Assembly (NCBI RefSeq): GCF_037975245.1
Contig: NC_092572.1
Coordinates: 20,462,489-20,526,488 of the forward strand
DNA length: 64,000 nucleotides
Direction of reading: 5' to 3'
DNA from: Apostichopus japonicus
Taxonomy: Eukaryota; Echinodermata; Holothuroidea; Aspidochirotida; Stichopodidae
Shown here: one piece after another, positions 1 to 12,012 of the stretch
How the letters are laid out: every line of letters starts with the position of its first letter
Numbering within the stretch: the first letter of the stretch is position 1
Program-made: the position numbers and the translations under genes
The notes under the pieces: model-generated
Databases searched by the model: none
Told to the model about the DNA's origin: nothing
What the model saw: the letters and a program-made list of their open reading frames with translations, nothing else

Positions 1-1
1 G

Positions 2-984
2 TTATACGACTTCGTTTCGATGGAAAACGCAAAAGAATGGATTGGATTATTTTGGAATAAGGTAAGTATTTGTTCAAAATGGTTGTTTATAAGTAAACTA
101 TGAAATTAACTTGCAAAAGCTCTATGTATAGAGAGATTTCCTGCTCGTATTAGCTAATATAAGTTCTAAATCAACCATAAAGAAACGAGACTTAAGTTCA
201 AAGTACCGGATCATGTTAAAGGTTACAATTTCATTTAAAATACCTTACGTTTCTTCCGCACAGAATGTTCCCTTTCAATGGATGCCACCAGAGTTTCTCT
301 TTCTTGAAACGATTTCTTCAGCAGGTGATGTATGGTCCTTTGGTGTTCTCATCTGGGAAATGTTCAGTTACGGTAAGCCCATTTTACTAATATAATTGAA
401 TGTTGTAGCCCACTTGCGACTGATTTACAAGCACATCGTCATTTGTGCATTTTTTGTAACTTGTAAGTATTTGTAACTATTTCGCACAACTGTCTGAAAG
501 GACGATGCTGTACTTTTATTATATTGTAGTTTAACGTCAGTGCAAAGGTGCATGGAACTTATTCTCTATGTGTGATGTAGCAATTTATTTCCCACTTTTG
601 ATGTGTTTGAAATCATGGAAAAGGAGATGATGTATTTTCACTGGATATCCAATTATTTACCGCTGTGTAGGATCGGAACCGTACCAAGGGCAAACCAGAG
701 CTGATGTCGAGAAGAGCCTTCGAGCAAATCGACTGCTTCCTAAGCCCGATAACTGTCCAGGAGCTATGTAAGCAAACTCTTTCTGTACTTCTGGTTACAG
801 TGCTGTCTCTTAATGCCCTGTTCATGTTTTTTATGTTTCCGTTTGCTCTCATCTCAGCTGGCAGGTGATGAAAAGTTGTTGGGAACCAGATGCAGAAAAA
901 AGGACTAACATTTATGACGTCACGTCAGAGCTGACTGCAATGTGCCATGAGGATAGGGTAAGAGCTACAATGAAGTTAAAATGA
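2..984 (+). CDS. Receptor-type tyrosine kinase, C-lobe exons (5' part outside window)
   Basis: Four exons with matching phases: 2-61 (phase 0 out), 264-372 (phase 1), 671-767 (phase 2) and 858-957, or 858-984 if the last exon reads to the TGA at 982. Donors are gtaagt, gtaagc, gtaagc and an optional gtaaga at 958. In order, the protein shows LYDFV where kinases have DFG, an activation segment ending WMPPEF (the APE motif), DVWSFGVLIWEMFSYG (subdomain IX), a region PYQGQTRADVEKSLR, and CWEPDAEKRTN with the conserved Arg of subdomain XI. These features are typical of animal receptor tyrosine kinases. The catalytic loop (HRD) lies outside the window. The DFG Gly is Val, and no Tyr lies between DFV and PPE, so catalysis and normal activation-loop phosphorylation are doubtful. 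A pseudokinase is inferred. The nearest AATAAA is at 1579. Gene identity beyond the family is unknown. Confidence 0.85.
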
Positions 985-2970
985 TTACTAATATTAAATA
1001 GATTTTGCTTCATCCAAGGACTGCTTGTAAAACGATTAAAATGTAACCCACATTCCACTTTACGAAAGTTAAACAAAGCGTCGTTATCAGTTCTGTAAAA
1101 AATGCACGTATTCTTTCTAGAGTGATTTATATTATTTGTACCAATACCACTGTGAATCAGTGATTCAACTTAATCGACTTTTTCAATTTTTGTCAAAGGA
1201 ATATCTAGAAATCCTTTCATAGACGCATGCATTCGTCGCCGACTAACAAATTTGAAGGATGAGTTTGGAAACATTAGTTGACGGAATAACTACCAGAAGG
1301 AAATACTTAACATCGATTGGTATATTTTGATTTTTTCTTATCGTTTTACTTGTGTCCTTTTTTATGAATTTACATATTGTTTTAAAGTGTCCATAGTTGG
1401 CAAAGATAAGTTTTAATTATAGTTTACATTAAATTAAATATGTTTTAGAAGCACATTTTGGTACGTGGAATATGCCATTCTTTTGGGACATTAAATTTAA
1501 ATAGGAGACTAATTTTATCGACTTATGTAGTGATATCTCTGAAACAGAAATATGATGAGAGAATACGTTTTCTTGTGAAATAAATGATTGGAAATAACTA
1601 CTAAGTCGAACTCTGATGAACTTATTGCATCAGACTAGCAAGTAAGTCAGTAATTACAAGATGATGACTCCTGCCTTTTTATGTTATTTTTTATTGCAAA
1701 TAATTGAATGAGTTGGTTAATTAACAAATGAAACACAATGTGTTGCACAGTGCTGATACAAAAGAAAATTCCTTGCTTTCATTATTACCCTCGTGATATT
1801 ATCTGTAGAGTATAAGGCTCAATGCTGCAGTTAGTTCAGTCATGGTGTACTTTCTTCTTTTCATGATAACCACACAGGAAGGGAAAAGCAATTGACACAG
1901 TATTGAAACTATACGCTGTGATTGTGTAGCTGTTGTTATGCTAATACTCACGAAAGACGCCTATCGGGAAAAGGCTAGGGGATTCCCCGAACGTTGTTCA
2001 AAGTCGAATAAACATTAAGGAGTTCCGTTTATTTATTTAAGTTTAAGATTTTCCCACGAAAACAGTCACCGTGGAAGAAAAAGCGTGCGGTGACCATCTG
2101 AAGAATTAATGTCGCATACATGATGTGATCCTAGAGCTGTCGGTGCTTTCCCACTATCAACATATCCAACATTTAAGATACAGGCCTACGTCTGTTGATC
2201 ATATGTAGAAGTTTGCCAATATTTTTTTCATTGCTAAGTATTTTCTGATCTCATTCAGCCTATAAATGTTTCTTGTATTGTTTAATTGTTTGATAGCAGC
2301 TAGCAGCTCATTGTACTGGTTTAACCACATATTAACCTCGAAGGCTTAACATTAACATGTTGACGACATCAACTCCAAAACCATCAATATACTACGAAAT
2401 GATAAATATGTCTAGTATCATAGCCTTCAGACTGTGTTACTTTGTTTATAACACTGCGTTGTCATTTTTTCGGAGCATTTTTGTGTCTCAGAAATTATAT
2501 ACCCATATCTGAATGTGAATAAATGCGGTTCATGTTGCAATTGGAATAATAAACCTCAGTGATTCTACGTCTGTCACGTAGCTAACATACAGAAAGTTGA
2601 ATTTTGTTGAGTGGCGGAAGGTGTTGTACGTGGTAGTATCAGCCTGTACCCATCGGTTTTCTTATTTCAATCATATCAATTTTCAAACCAAACGTCAAAC
2701 CAAACGAGGATAAATTTGCAGTAAATCGACCTGTGATGTCATTATGATGGCTCGCATCTTGCAGTGATGTGAGCCTAGTTTATTGCATTGCACTGTACTT
2801 GGCCCGTTTTTTACTTTTATTTTTTTTTTTCATTTTTTAACTTTTACGGGGCCAATGCAGCAACCTCAAAAGCCCAATTTCCCACACACGAATTAATCAT
2901 GTGAAAATAGACAAGGGGCCCAAAAATTGCACTAAGGCATCAACGTGATCCCTGTGGCTTGAATATTTTA
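985..2970. other. Intergenic / 3' flank of the kinase gene
   Basis: AT-rich sequence with no exon-like open frame that I recognise. It may hold the 3' UTR (AATAAA at 1579-1584) or, if the donor at 958 is used, further small 3' exons that I cannot pick out by eye. A T-rich run lies at 2815-2835. Confidence 0.5.
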
Positions 2971-2974
2971 TTAC

Positions 2975-3290
2975 CTTCTCTCAACATGCTGACAAAAGTT
3001 TTGGACATTCTCATATAAATCTCGACATACATATACAGTTTGGGGCATTAACGAAACGATGGCGCGTGCCGATGTGCCAAAATTATAGCATGACGTCAAT
3101 ATTGTATCTAGCAAGCAATGACGACATGACCAATGTAGTAGTGGCATGCTGTTACTAGTTTTTGACATGCTGATGTTGAATTTGACATGTTGATAGACGT
3201 AATGACATATTGGTATTTTGTTTCGACATGTTCATATGGAATTGGAACATGTTGATATCGAATTGGACATATATATATATTAACTTGGAC
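2975..3290. repeat. Degenerate short tandem repeat with a gacatgttgat core
   Basis: The motif gacatg(t/c)tgat, followed by aattg-like sequence, recurs at intervals of about 25-30 bases, including near 3160, 3188, 3222, 3246 and 3266. Spacing is irregular and the units have diverged. Open frames across it repeat NMSK/TNMS-like residues and are artefacts of the repeat. Confidence 0.5.
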
Positions 3291-3429
3291 ACTTCACTTT
3301 CTTTTTCGATATTTATGGAACGTTTGGCTCTCCGAAGCTTCCATTGTAAGAATCTTTTCATTCAATCAAAGCGATCTTTGTTCGTTTAATGTTATATACC
3401 TTACAATGAACATGTTGACTATAATGAAA

Positions 3430-4654
3430 GACAGCTGGTAAGAACCTGTATTTAATATGGCCTCCACAAACATGCATTAAGAGCATAAGTGTGGGAGTGG
3501 GTAATTGGCACTTTTTATTTTTCTGAGAAGGGATGGTCATTTGGTTGGGCCTTACTTGTTATGAATATATCGTCATAAAAAAAGTATGTTTGTGAGATTC
3601 AAAGCAATTTACTGAGACCATAATAAACGTTTATCCTCGTGAACAGTGAAACAGTATAGGTTTCTATTTTTCTTTATTTTATATCTCTTTATTTTAAATT
3701 AGCGGGGATTGCGAAATACTTTATTAGTATACCCTTTGAACTTGTTCCATAATACAAGTTAGCTTACCAATCTCCCCCTCGACGTCAGTAAGAATGATCT
3801 GATATAATTATTTCTGCTTTCAGATATTGAAAAGGCAAATATGAACTTTTAAGGTTTTAAACAGGTACTCTCATTCATTTCCAGAGAGTTTCAACTCCAC
3901 TAATAGCGTGTAAGTGAACGCAATCGCAACAACCAACATTGCTCTTTGTCATAGGGACACTTGTTACATACAAATTCTTAAAGCAGTTAAGAAAGATCCC
4001 GTTTCATTAAGAATATTCAAAATGTTAATGATACTTCAAGACCTAATATATAACGTTTTCGAGCGACATTATTAAAACTTTTTGGCTTTCGTTATTTCTT
4101 ACAATGTTAATAAAATCCTGAATTTCATAACTCGCCATAATACGAGCATCGGCTTCAATTATCATGATCTTGATTATTAATAAAAAAACGGACTGATATC
4201 ATTCTGAAATATTTCGGGAACTTGTTAAGAAAACTCTGTATCGCATAAGCTTGATAATACGACAATGTATGTAAAGATGACATTTCGCACTGAATCCGAA
4301 AATCTGACACAAGGCACAATAGAACCACGTTAGAACCACTGAGTATTTAGTTGTTGTTTTTTTTTTTGGAAGCCCCTGCAAGTCCTGACAATAACATATA
4401 AGTGCGAGTACATATAAACATATACGTCAATGTGTCAGTAGTTGGGTGAAAGACCAACACATGTTTAGACTAATTTCAATTCATTGAGTTGCTCATCACT
4501 TTTTACTCAAACTTCAGGGACCAGATAGTATTGGTCCTAAAGCTTATCATGTGTATATTAACGTTTTTAGTAACTGTTACGTAACAGACGTTGGTTAGAT
4601 ATATACTTGTCACTTACAAAGGTTGCTGAGTTTAGCACTGTTGCCGAAATGTAT
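3430..4654. other. Non-coding stretch, nothing recognised
   Basis: AT-rich unique-looking sequence. The open frames are about 60 codons or shorter and show no family signature. Confidence 0.4.
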
Positions 4655-4935
4655 ATTAATTACGTTAACTCGCTTTAACAGTCGTCGGTGATGTTACAGC
4701 ATAATAGGTAACATACACTATAGCAAAGTTCTTATTCATAGTGTAACCGCACCGGTTGTACTTCCTTGAGCCATTGCATGACTATGGAATAGGGAATTGC
4801 TATACACATATGAATTATAAGGTAGTATAATCAAACGTACCTCTTTTACCACAATATGAACTTGTGGATTTTGACAGCCAATATCATACTGGGAATGCAA
4901 AGGCAAGCATTCCAGAAGTATCTATATTTATATTG
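4655..4935. repeat. Duplicated segment, copy A
   Basis: Direct repeat of 6285-6565, about 1.63 kb downstream. Shared blocks in the same order include gttcttattc(a/g)tagtgtaac, gttgtacttcctt or gtttgtacttcctt, aacgtacctct and aacttgtggattttgacag. Neither copy codes for protein. It is either a dispersed repeat or a local segmental duplication. Confidence 0.65.
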
Positions 4936-4959
4936 CCGTCTTACATCAGTGTTTATCTT

Positions 4960-5161
4960 CATCGTTTTCCTTGAAGGTTTTTGTATAGGAATTAGAGTAG
5001 AGTATTATTCCTGCATGCTGCACATTCCTTTTTGACTATTTTGTTACTGTAAGCAATACGCATCGTTTTCCTTGAAGGTTTTTGTATAGGAATTAGAGTA
5101 GAGTATTATTCCTGCATGCTGCACATTCCTTTTTGACTATTTTGTTACTGTAAGCAATACG
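4960..5161. repeat. Exact 101-bp tandem duplication
   Basis: Unit 1 is 4960-5060 and unit 2 is 5061-5161, each starting catcgttttccttgaagg and ending gtaagcaatacg. I see no difference between the two copies, so the event is very recent or this is an assembly artefact. Confidence 0.9.
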
Positions 5162-5190
5162 CACCGGAGCAGGATTTATCACCCGGATCC

Positions 5191-5278
5191 CTCTTCCCTT
5201 CCTCTCTCCTGGCCGTCACCTACATTCCATTCGCCTCTTCCCTTCCTCTCTCCTGGCCGTCACCTACATTCCATTCGC
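5191..5278. repeat. Exact 44-bp tandem duplication
   Basis: Units 5191-5234 and 5235-5278, each beginning ctcttcccttcctctctcc, are identical by eye. The pair lies 30 bases after another exact tandem duplication, and the sequence is unusually pyrimidine-rich. Confidence 0.9.
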
Positions 5279-5344
5279 CTTTCCCCTGCCGTCACCTTCC
5301 CCACTTATTACCTTTTCTCAACTTTGCATAGCATTTCCTCCTCT

Positions 5345-6284
5345 TAACCATTGGGTAAAAAGTTTCGTTAAGAAAAACAAGTTTATTCTGACGTATCAAC
5401 ACATTTATTCAACCTTTCTTGGCAAATATAACAGTTATTACCGACGGAAAAAAATTGTGTATGTACAAAACTATATTACGACATGAATCCCACTATGGAA
5501 AAAAGAAAATTTAACTGCTGTTTTGCTCTACATCTCCTCCCTGATGTTTCAAAGTCCAAATAGAGAAACATAATCTGTAGCAGTGGTTTAAGAAATGCCC
5601 TAGCCTACCAAGGCTCCATAGCATTTAAGTTCTTTTATTAAATTCTTTTAATGCCGGCGAAAACGTTCGAGAAAAACATGCACGAATTTAAAGATATTAT
5701 GTGGATTTTTTTTTTATGATGCAAAAGAATCCGAGTCAAGAGGACAGCTCAATAAGAGCAACATTTGGAAAAAAATAAAATGCGGATAATGCAGCTGTCG
5801 CCATAGGCGCTGTGGAGGTCTTTTACAGAAGGTCTTTAAAAGTTTGGAGGTAGACAAAAGTAAATTATAGTCAGTACTGAAGTCAACGAGGGGTGTGTAT
5901 CCCTGCTATATATGACAATGAGTCGCCACAGAATATCATTCCCCGAGTTTACATCTTCTAGGCCAGCATCGAACTTGATGAATGAAAAATGACACCAATA
6001 TGGTGCGATATATAAAATTATATGAAATCCAAAAATTTAATACAAGAACGAAAACTTAGTTACAATAGCAATTTCACTTTCCGAAAAAAAGAGAAGAATG
6101 CTAAATTATGGTATGCAGGCGACACTGATAATCAACTTAAAACATAAGATTTGTTTTGAATTTAGTACGTAGTATGTGTCAAACGTACAATTTAGTATAT
6201 AATATGTGTCAAACATACTATACGAGATACCTGTGTGCACCTACCCATTTTTACTAATTTATAAACTAATTAATTTACTAATTA
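5345..6284. other. Non-coding stretch, nothing recognised
   Basis: No supportable open frame, RNA or element. It lies between the local tandem duplications and the second copy of the 280-bp duplicated segment. Confidence 0.4.
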
Positions 6285-6565
6285 ATTACGTTAAATCTCT
6301 CTTACAACCGTTGGTGAGTTTACATCTTTAACATGTAACACGCATTATAATACTGTTCTTATTCGTAGTGTAACGGCACCGTTTGTACTTCCTTAAGCAA
6401 CCCTATTACTGTATGAAATCAGCCATATCTAAACACAAAGGAATGATAAGCTATTTTGATAAAACGTACCTCTATTATAATAATACGAACTTGTGGATTT
6501 TGACAGACAATAGATTCCTAGGAATTTGAAAGCAAACATTTCCAGCAGTATCTATATTTGCATAG
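6285..6565. repeat. Duplicated segment, copy B
   Basis: Partner of 4655-4935 in the same orientation. The order of conserved blocks is retained with substitutions and small indels. I judge similarity by eye at roughly 75-80 percent, which is not a computed value. Confidence 0.65.
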
Positions 6566-7339
6566 GCAGTCGCCTATTTTTAACCTTCACAGTTCTGCTT
6601 TAACCGTGATTGATGCTAGCATGAAAACTTGACTTGAAATAGCAACGTGCTCTATTTTAAATATTACATAGGTGACATGCATGCCAAAAGATACGTAACA
6701 AAATTGGGACACCACCCGGCTGACATCAGGAAGTTACACATGACACAGCTTAGTTGGTGTAGGGTAGGTGTAATATATGAGTTTATATGAGAAAGAAAAT
6801 CCTCATGCAACAATGAAAATTCTAATGCAAAAATAATTCTATGTTGGAGTGCAGTAATAATAAACAGAACAGAATTTTTCTCCTCAAAACAGTAGAAACT
6901 TCACTAAACAGCAACATATAAATATATGAACATGTCATTTTACTTAAATCAGTATGTAAGTATCAAACTTAAAATGTAGCAGTTACAACAGCAAAAATGT
7001 AACACTTTTCCGCCGTTAAATCATCGACTTTACGACCTACCCATGTAACAAACAACCCGTCCATGCATACAAGGAATCATCATTATATGACAGCTGAACA
7101 AATTCAACCCTCGAAAGATTTGAGTCCGGCTCGCGAAAATGGGTTGTCCCACATTATTATGCTAATCTGTTATAGAGGCCATTAATGCATTTGGCTTCAA
7201 CACCCTACCGGCCTACAATGAATATTACTCAATTTAAGAAATATTGTCTGATTTATTGTTCTCTCTGGCCCTGTTCTCTAAACAAGACTACTCTTACATA
7301 GCGCTGACTCCAACAAAAGTTGTTCAATGTGCTTTACGG

Positions 7340-7495
7340 GTACTGAAGGTGCAAACACTCATTGAGTTGAGAGAAAAGAGATATAAGACATCGCCTGAAT
7401 TGAATAATATAATCCAAGGACCTTAGTTCAACCGGGAGAGAGTTCCATGAACGTGGTACAGCATTATGAAAGCTGCGGTCACTGTAAAAACTAAA
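7340..7495 (-). pseudogene. LINE reverse-transcriptase C-terminal relic
   Basis: The minus strand reads YSDRSFHNAVPRSWNSLP followed by VELRSLDYIIQFRRCLISLF. This is the SF..A.PR.WNSLP...R....F+..L...L signature found near the C-terminus of CR1/L2/Rex-type non-LTR retrotransposon ORF2 proteins. Only the last 40-50 residues are recognisable; the reverse transcriptase core is absent. It is a 5'-truncated, inactive copy. Confidence 0.7.
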
Positions 7496-7649
7496 GTTAA
7501 AATTGATAATGCAAACGTACTGGTATATATTTAGCTTGCTGTCAGAGTAAAACTCGACGTACATGCTTTTGCATTTCTTTGTAAGCAAAGTAGCAGTACG
7601 ATAAATACCATAGCTTTTGAAGTGCAGTGAGCCAACAAAAGTCAAACAG

Positions 7650-10150
7650 CATGCTGACTCTAATATACCGTATGACTTTACATCTATATCCTACTTAACT
7701 AGCAGGCTATATAACAAAACAGCTCAAAGGAACCACATTACAATTTTTAGATTAAAACTGTTCGACAGAAGTCACCAATAATAGAGACTGGACACGAACA
7801 TCAAGCAGGTTTATCAACTCTTAGCCCCAGACCCTTACACATAGACTATAACTACATGTATGATCACTCTTTACGTTAACACGTTCGAAAATGCTTACAT
7901 TATGGATTCTGGTTAGTTAAGTACAACAACAAACCCACATTATACCTTCAACTTTTAAGATTGCAGTGCCTAGTCGTGTTAACCGCCAGAGATGGAGGTA
8001 CTTCTGAAAATTACTATGGCATAATCTCGATTGGAAAGAGAAAGTATCCTTTTAAAGGACGAACTAAAACGGTAATAACTTTTGCACTCCTCAAATATCG
8101 GCAAGTAAATTTACACTCTTTATTGCATGGTTGCTGGAAAGTTGATTCGTTTTACATTATTTTTTAAATCCATGTTCTGTAGATTATGTTCCGATTTATG
8201 TTAATTCGTTACTAACTATAAACACTTCAACACACTTGGCACACATACTTAGTCCAATTTACTGACCCTAGCCAAAATTCAAGAGAGAACCATGCACTTC
8301 TAAGCACGTTGACTCAAACATTTATTAATAACAAGTGACTCGAAAAGTGCGTTGGTCATTTTTCATCTTGGTGGTACATAACATAGTCATGTTGGGTCAC
8401 AAATAGGGAATAAAGTAAAGTGGAAGTTCATTGCAATTCAAAGCAAATATTTTGTGCATAACTGTTCTTTTACTAAAGTTATCAGAAATATCTGGTATTA
8501 CAGGAAAACGTCCTTAACGGTGTTTTCGATCTGGATGACTTAAATTTACTGCTGTTCCTTCCGTAACAAGAAGTTTCAGCCCATTAATCAGCCTCGGGGT
8601 TTTCTGAGATAATAGGAAGAGTTTAGCATATCAATACTTGGTAGTTCTATTCATGGAGGAATCCATGGCATAGCATTATATCGGACATGTATCTGGCCTA
8701 ATATGCTTTAAAAGATTTGAACAACCCGTCCTGATCCTTCCGATTAACATTGCGGTAAGGAAAATGCGTACATCATGTTTAGATATCGAATCATTTATGT
8801 ATTTTAATAATGAAGAAGTGACATGTAATATACCGAACTAGTGTTTGATAGTTTACAACTTTTTTTGTTCAGTATAGTTACATGAAGAATGGGTTTAAAG
8901 AGGATTAAAGTACAAAGGCGGAGACTCTGAACCACAGCCATTTCATTTCAAGGTGCAAATACGAAAGAGCAGCAGTGTATTATGTAACCAGTCACAGATA
9001 ATCGTCAATCAACCATAATCAAACCTTAAACATTATGTGCCTATGAGGAAATATTCTGTTTTCTGACGGATATTACATACATGGTTCTCATTTCATTCCA
9101 CTACCAATAAGTTTTGTCTGATGCACTATACTTATGATCGACTTTTATGCTGTGATGATTGAGCGACAGTTATAATCAAGCAACGTTAATCAATGATCCT
9201 TAATTAATTAAAGCAGGAAACATTATATAAGTAAAAAGACATATAAAAAAATTGAGAAGAAAAATACAAATTTCATGGGAGGACAATCACTTGTGTCTTA
9301 AAGATTAAATGTAATAATTTTAACTTTTACAGCTGCAAATCTCTGACGTTTCTTATTTCTGCTAAATTTAATGTAACTTTACTTAAGCCACTTTGACGTT
9401 CGGTAATAACATATTGCTATTCAGAGACTTTGCCCTTTTTTCCTTTCAAATGATCGAACGCTCTAAAGAGATTTTAGGGACTTAGTTTAAAAATACGAAC
9501 TTCAGTGTTCATATACGTGTAACGGTTTAATAACGGAATATATAGCTGGAACCCCTGCATACATATCAGGCATATACGTGAGAAGTAGAGCACACCACAC
9601 ACAATCAGTATAAAGCATACGAATAGAGAAGTGAACTTTCGTTGATTGAAGTAGAACTTTTCAATACCATTATTATATCAGAATGGTTTCCGTAAAAACA
9701 GGATATCTCGTTGATCTTTCTGTTTCCGCTGCGGATTTGACATTCACATCTAAATCTACATATGCAGTGTCAACCATATGATCTTGGTGCTACACAAATA
9801 CAACCATAAAACGTGCATCTATTCTGAAATTACTCCTTGAAAAGTGAAATTGGCAATTTCCGGACTTCGTTTTAACTCTCTCTCAATTGTTATTAGTCGG
9901 AAGTATTTTTCAACTAGTAGGTCAAACTTGAAGTATGCGGTTAACTGATGATGCTACTTAATGCTGGATATCTCTCTTTTATGGGAATATCCTTCGAAAT
10001 AGTTTCATAATAATGTGTTTCCTGTCAAACCAGTTCATTCAAAGTTTGATCGGCTCAATATAACCAAAACAGCTTTTTATCTTCAGATGGCAGTATTTTT
10101 GAAAAAACAACCCACTGTTAGTTTCATGAAAAAGGGCAAAGAAATGTTTT
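7650..10150. other. Long gene-free stretch
   Basis: No open frame with a family signature, no splice-bounded exon chain and no clear repeat was found by eye. Short frames such as 7961-8167 lack recognisable motifs. Confidence 0.4.
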
Positions 10151-10222
10151 TCTAGAACTGGATTTGAACCAGTGACCTCTGCGTTACAAGCCCAGTGCGC
10201 TATACTAACTGAGACTAACGTA
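10151..10222 (-). tRNA. tRNA-Thr(TGT)-like sequence: pseudogene or tRNA-derived SINE head
   Basis: The minus strand carries a perfect B box, GGTTCAAATCC (plus 10160-10170), within a T arm with 5-bp stem ACTGG/CCAGT. It also has an anticodon arm with loop CTTGTAA (anticodon TGT, plus 10186-10188) and an A-box-like TAGTCTCAGTTAGTA. The anticodon stem has one mismatch, and the two acceptor-stem halves do not pair. A functional tRNA is therefore unlikely; a decayed tRNA or the head of a SINE fits better. Confidence 0.45.
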
Positions 10223-11084
10223 ACCAGCGGGGGAGCGGGGGAGGGGCGAGAACCCGCAGTCAATTTTTGCCCCCCCCCTCAACTAAAATTGGCAAAATGT
10301 TGGACAAAAATGACTAAGAGCATGAAATGCTCAGTAAAACCAGTTCGCGGTTGACTTAATTGACGGGAATTCTCAAATTAATACCAGACAGTTTATCAGC
10401 CAAATGACATATTTAAGCCGATTAAAGTAATCAAGCCGAAGTACTGTGGTGCTGGTCAGAGAGTTTTGTAGTGGCGAAGTGAATGCAGCCTTAAGCGATG
10501 GAACTGAGCTTCATAAACAAATTTATTAAAATCATAATTGATATAGTATTTATAGATTATCGTGACCGATAACCGTGTAGCCAGGGGGAAATGGCCGGTG
10601 CCCCCTCCCCCCCCCCCCCAAACAAAATGAGAGAAAAAAGAGAGAGAGATAATAAAAAAAATAGAAAATGAGGACCATGGGCGGAAGAATTTGAGAACAA
10701 CGTAAAAAGATCTTTTACACTTACACTCTTAGTTTCAGAAGCGTAGAAATCTCATCCCCACTTATGACTAAAACTGATTTCAGAGCCATAGCGAATCTTT
10801 AAGTCTTTTGTCCCGAGTAGCCCTCAAAGAGTCACCCGATCTAAAAGGAGTTCAAAGTACCAAATTGCAGGCTATAGAATACAGGGGTAGAAACCAAACA
10901 AAACTATTTTTGGCCTTATTCACTCAATTTGGCCAGTAAATTCTTTAAATTTGAAATGTTGTGTCATAGAAAAACTGGCAACTTAGCTGTAGGCTGTAAA
11001 CTTCAAACTGGTGTCACACCGTTGCATCATCGTATTGCTTGTTTTGTATCACTGGCTACTGCAATAGTGCCACGGATTTGACTA
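10223..11084. other. Intergenic, with G/C homopolymer transposon-end debris
   Basis: It holds a G-rich patch at 10228-10250, a C run at 10268-10277, and at about 10574-10615 a gtagccaggggg...ccccctcccc block. That block resembles the ends of the hAT-like elements elsewhere in the window. No gene seen. Confidence 0.4.
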
Positions 11085-11090
11085 TGCTAC

Positions 11091-11178
11091 AGTAGTGTAT
11101 AGACCCAATATAGGACGTCATATTTGTCATGTGGGACCCGATATAGGACGTCAAGTGGGACCCGATATAGGACGTATA
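11091..11178. repeat. Left terminal inverted repeat of the Polinton-type element
   Basis: About 88 bases matching the reverse complement of 13585-13672 with a few differences. It holds two copies of gtgggacccgatataggacgt. After 11178 the left end diverges, whereas the right end continues with further copies of the same unit, so the two ends are asymmetric. Confidence 0.85.
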
Positions 11179-11417
11179 TATACGGGGCAGAAGGTCAAAA
11201 AGTCTTCAGGGAGGAAGGTGCTCCATTAGAACTTGATAAAGTATTGGGGGTATACAAACAGTGGTTTAGATAGGACAGTCTCACTTTGTGCCAAATATTG
11301 ATCGTGTACACACATTTCTCTAAAGCACACACGGGTAATGGTGGCTTTGAAAACAGGATTCATACGATATTATTTTCACTGGAACCTTTACCGTGGATTA
11401 TATCATTTTTTAAATAT

Positions 11418-11930
11418 GAGTACAAAATGAGTGACTCAAAGAGCAAAAGAGCACACCGTGAGCAAAAGAGAGTCGTTTAGATGAGCAATGGAGCATGTGC
11501 TCATATTAGAATTAGCAACAAAACAAAAACGCATGATGTGGTTCATGTGATGAGCACGCGAGTACAAAATGAGCGACTCAAAGAGCAAAAGAGCACACCG
11601 TGAGCAAAAGAGAGTCGTATAGATGAGCAATTGAGCATGTGCTCATATTAGAATTAGCAACAAAACAAAAACGCATGATGTGGTTCATGTGATGAGCACG
11701 CGAGTACAAAATGAGTGACTCAAAGAGCAAAAGAGCACACCGTGAGCAAAAGAGAGTCGTTTAGATGAGCAATTGATCATGTGCTCATATTAGCAACAAA
11801 ACAAAAACGCATGATGTGGTTCATGTGATGAGCACACGAGCACAAAAGGAGTGACTCAAAGAGCAAAAGAGCACATCGTGAACAAAAGAGAGTCGTTTAG
11901 ATGAGCAATTGAGCATGTGCTTATATTGAT
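11418..11930. repeat. 142-bp tandem array inside the Polinton-type element
   Basis: Units start at 11418, 11560, 11702 and 11838, each opening gag(t/c)acaaaa. The first two are 142 bp, the third is 136 bp after losing a hexamer, and the fourth is partial. Each is packed with gagcaaaagagcacac, gatgagca and gtgctcat motifs. No protein signature is present; overlapping short frames are repeat artefacts. It could act as a protein-binding or packaging array, but function is unknown. Confidence 0.85.
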
Positions 11931-12012
11931 ATATTCAAAAAGTATATCATTCACATTTTTGTTTAATAGCTCTCATTGCGTCGAATGACACAAAAGAGTA
12001 CAGACTCTCAAG

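Noticed and set aside
10039-10263. 74-codon minus-strand frame with a CNAEVTGSNPV-like stretch
   Set aside because: This is a translation of the tRNA-like sequence, a well-known false protein.
11286-11630. Frames on both strands over the 142-bp array
   Set aside because: Repeat artefacts without homology; stops recur in later units.
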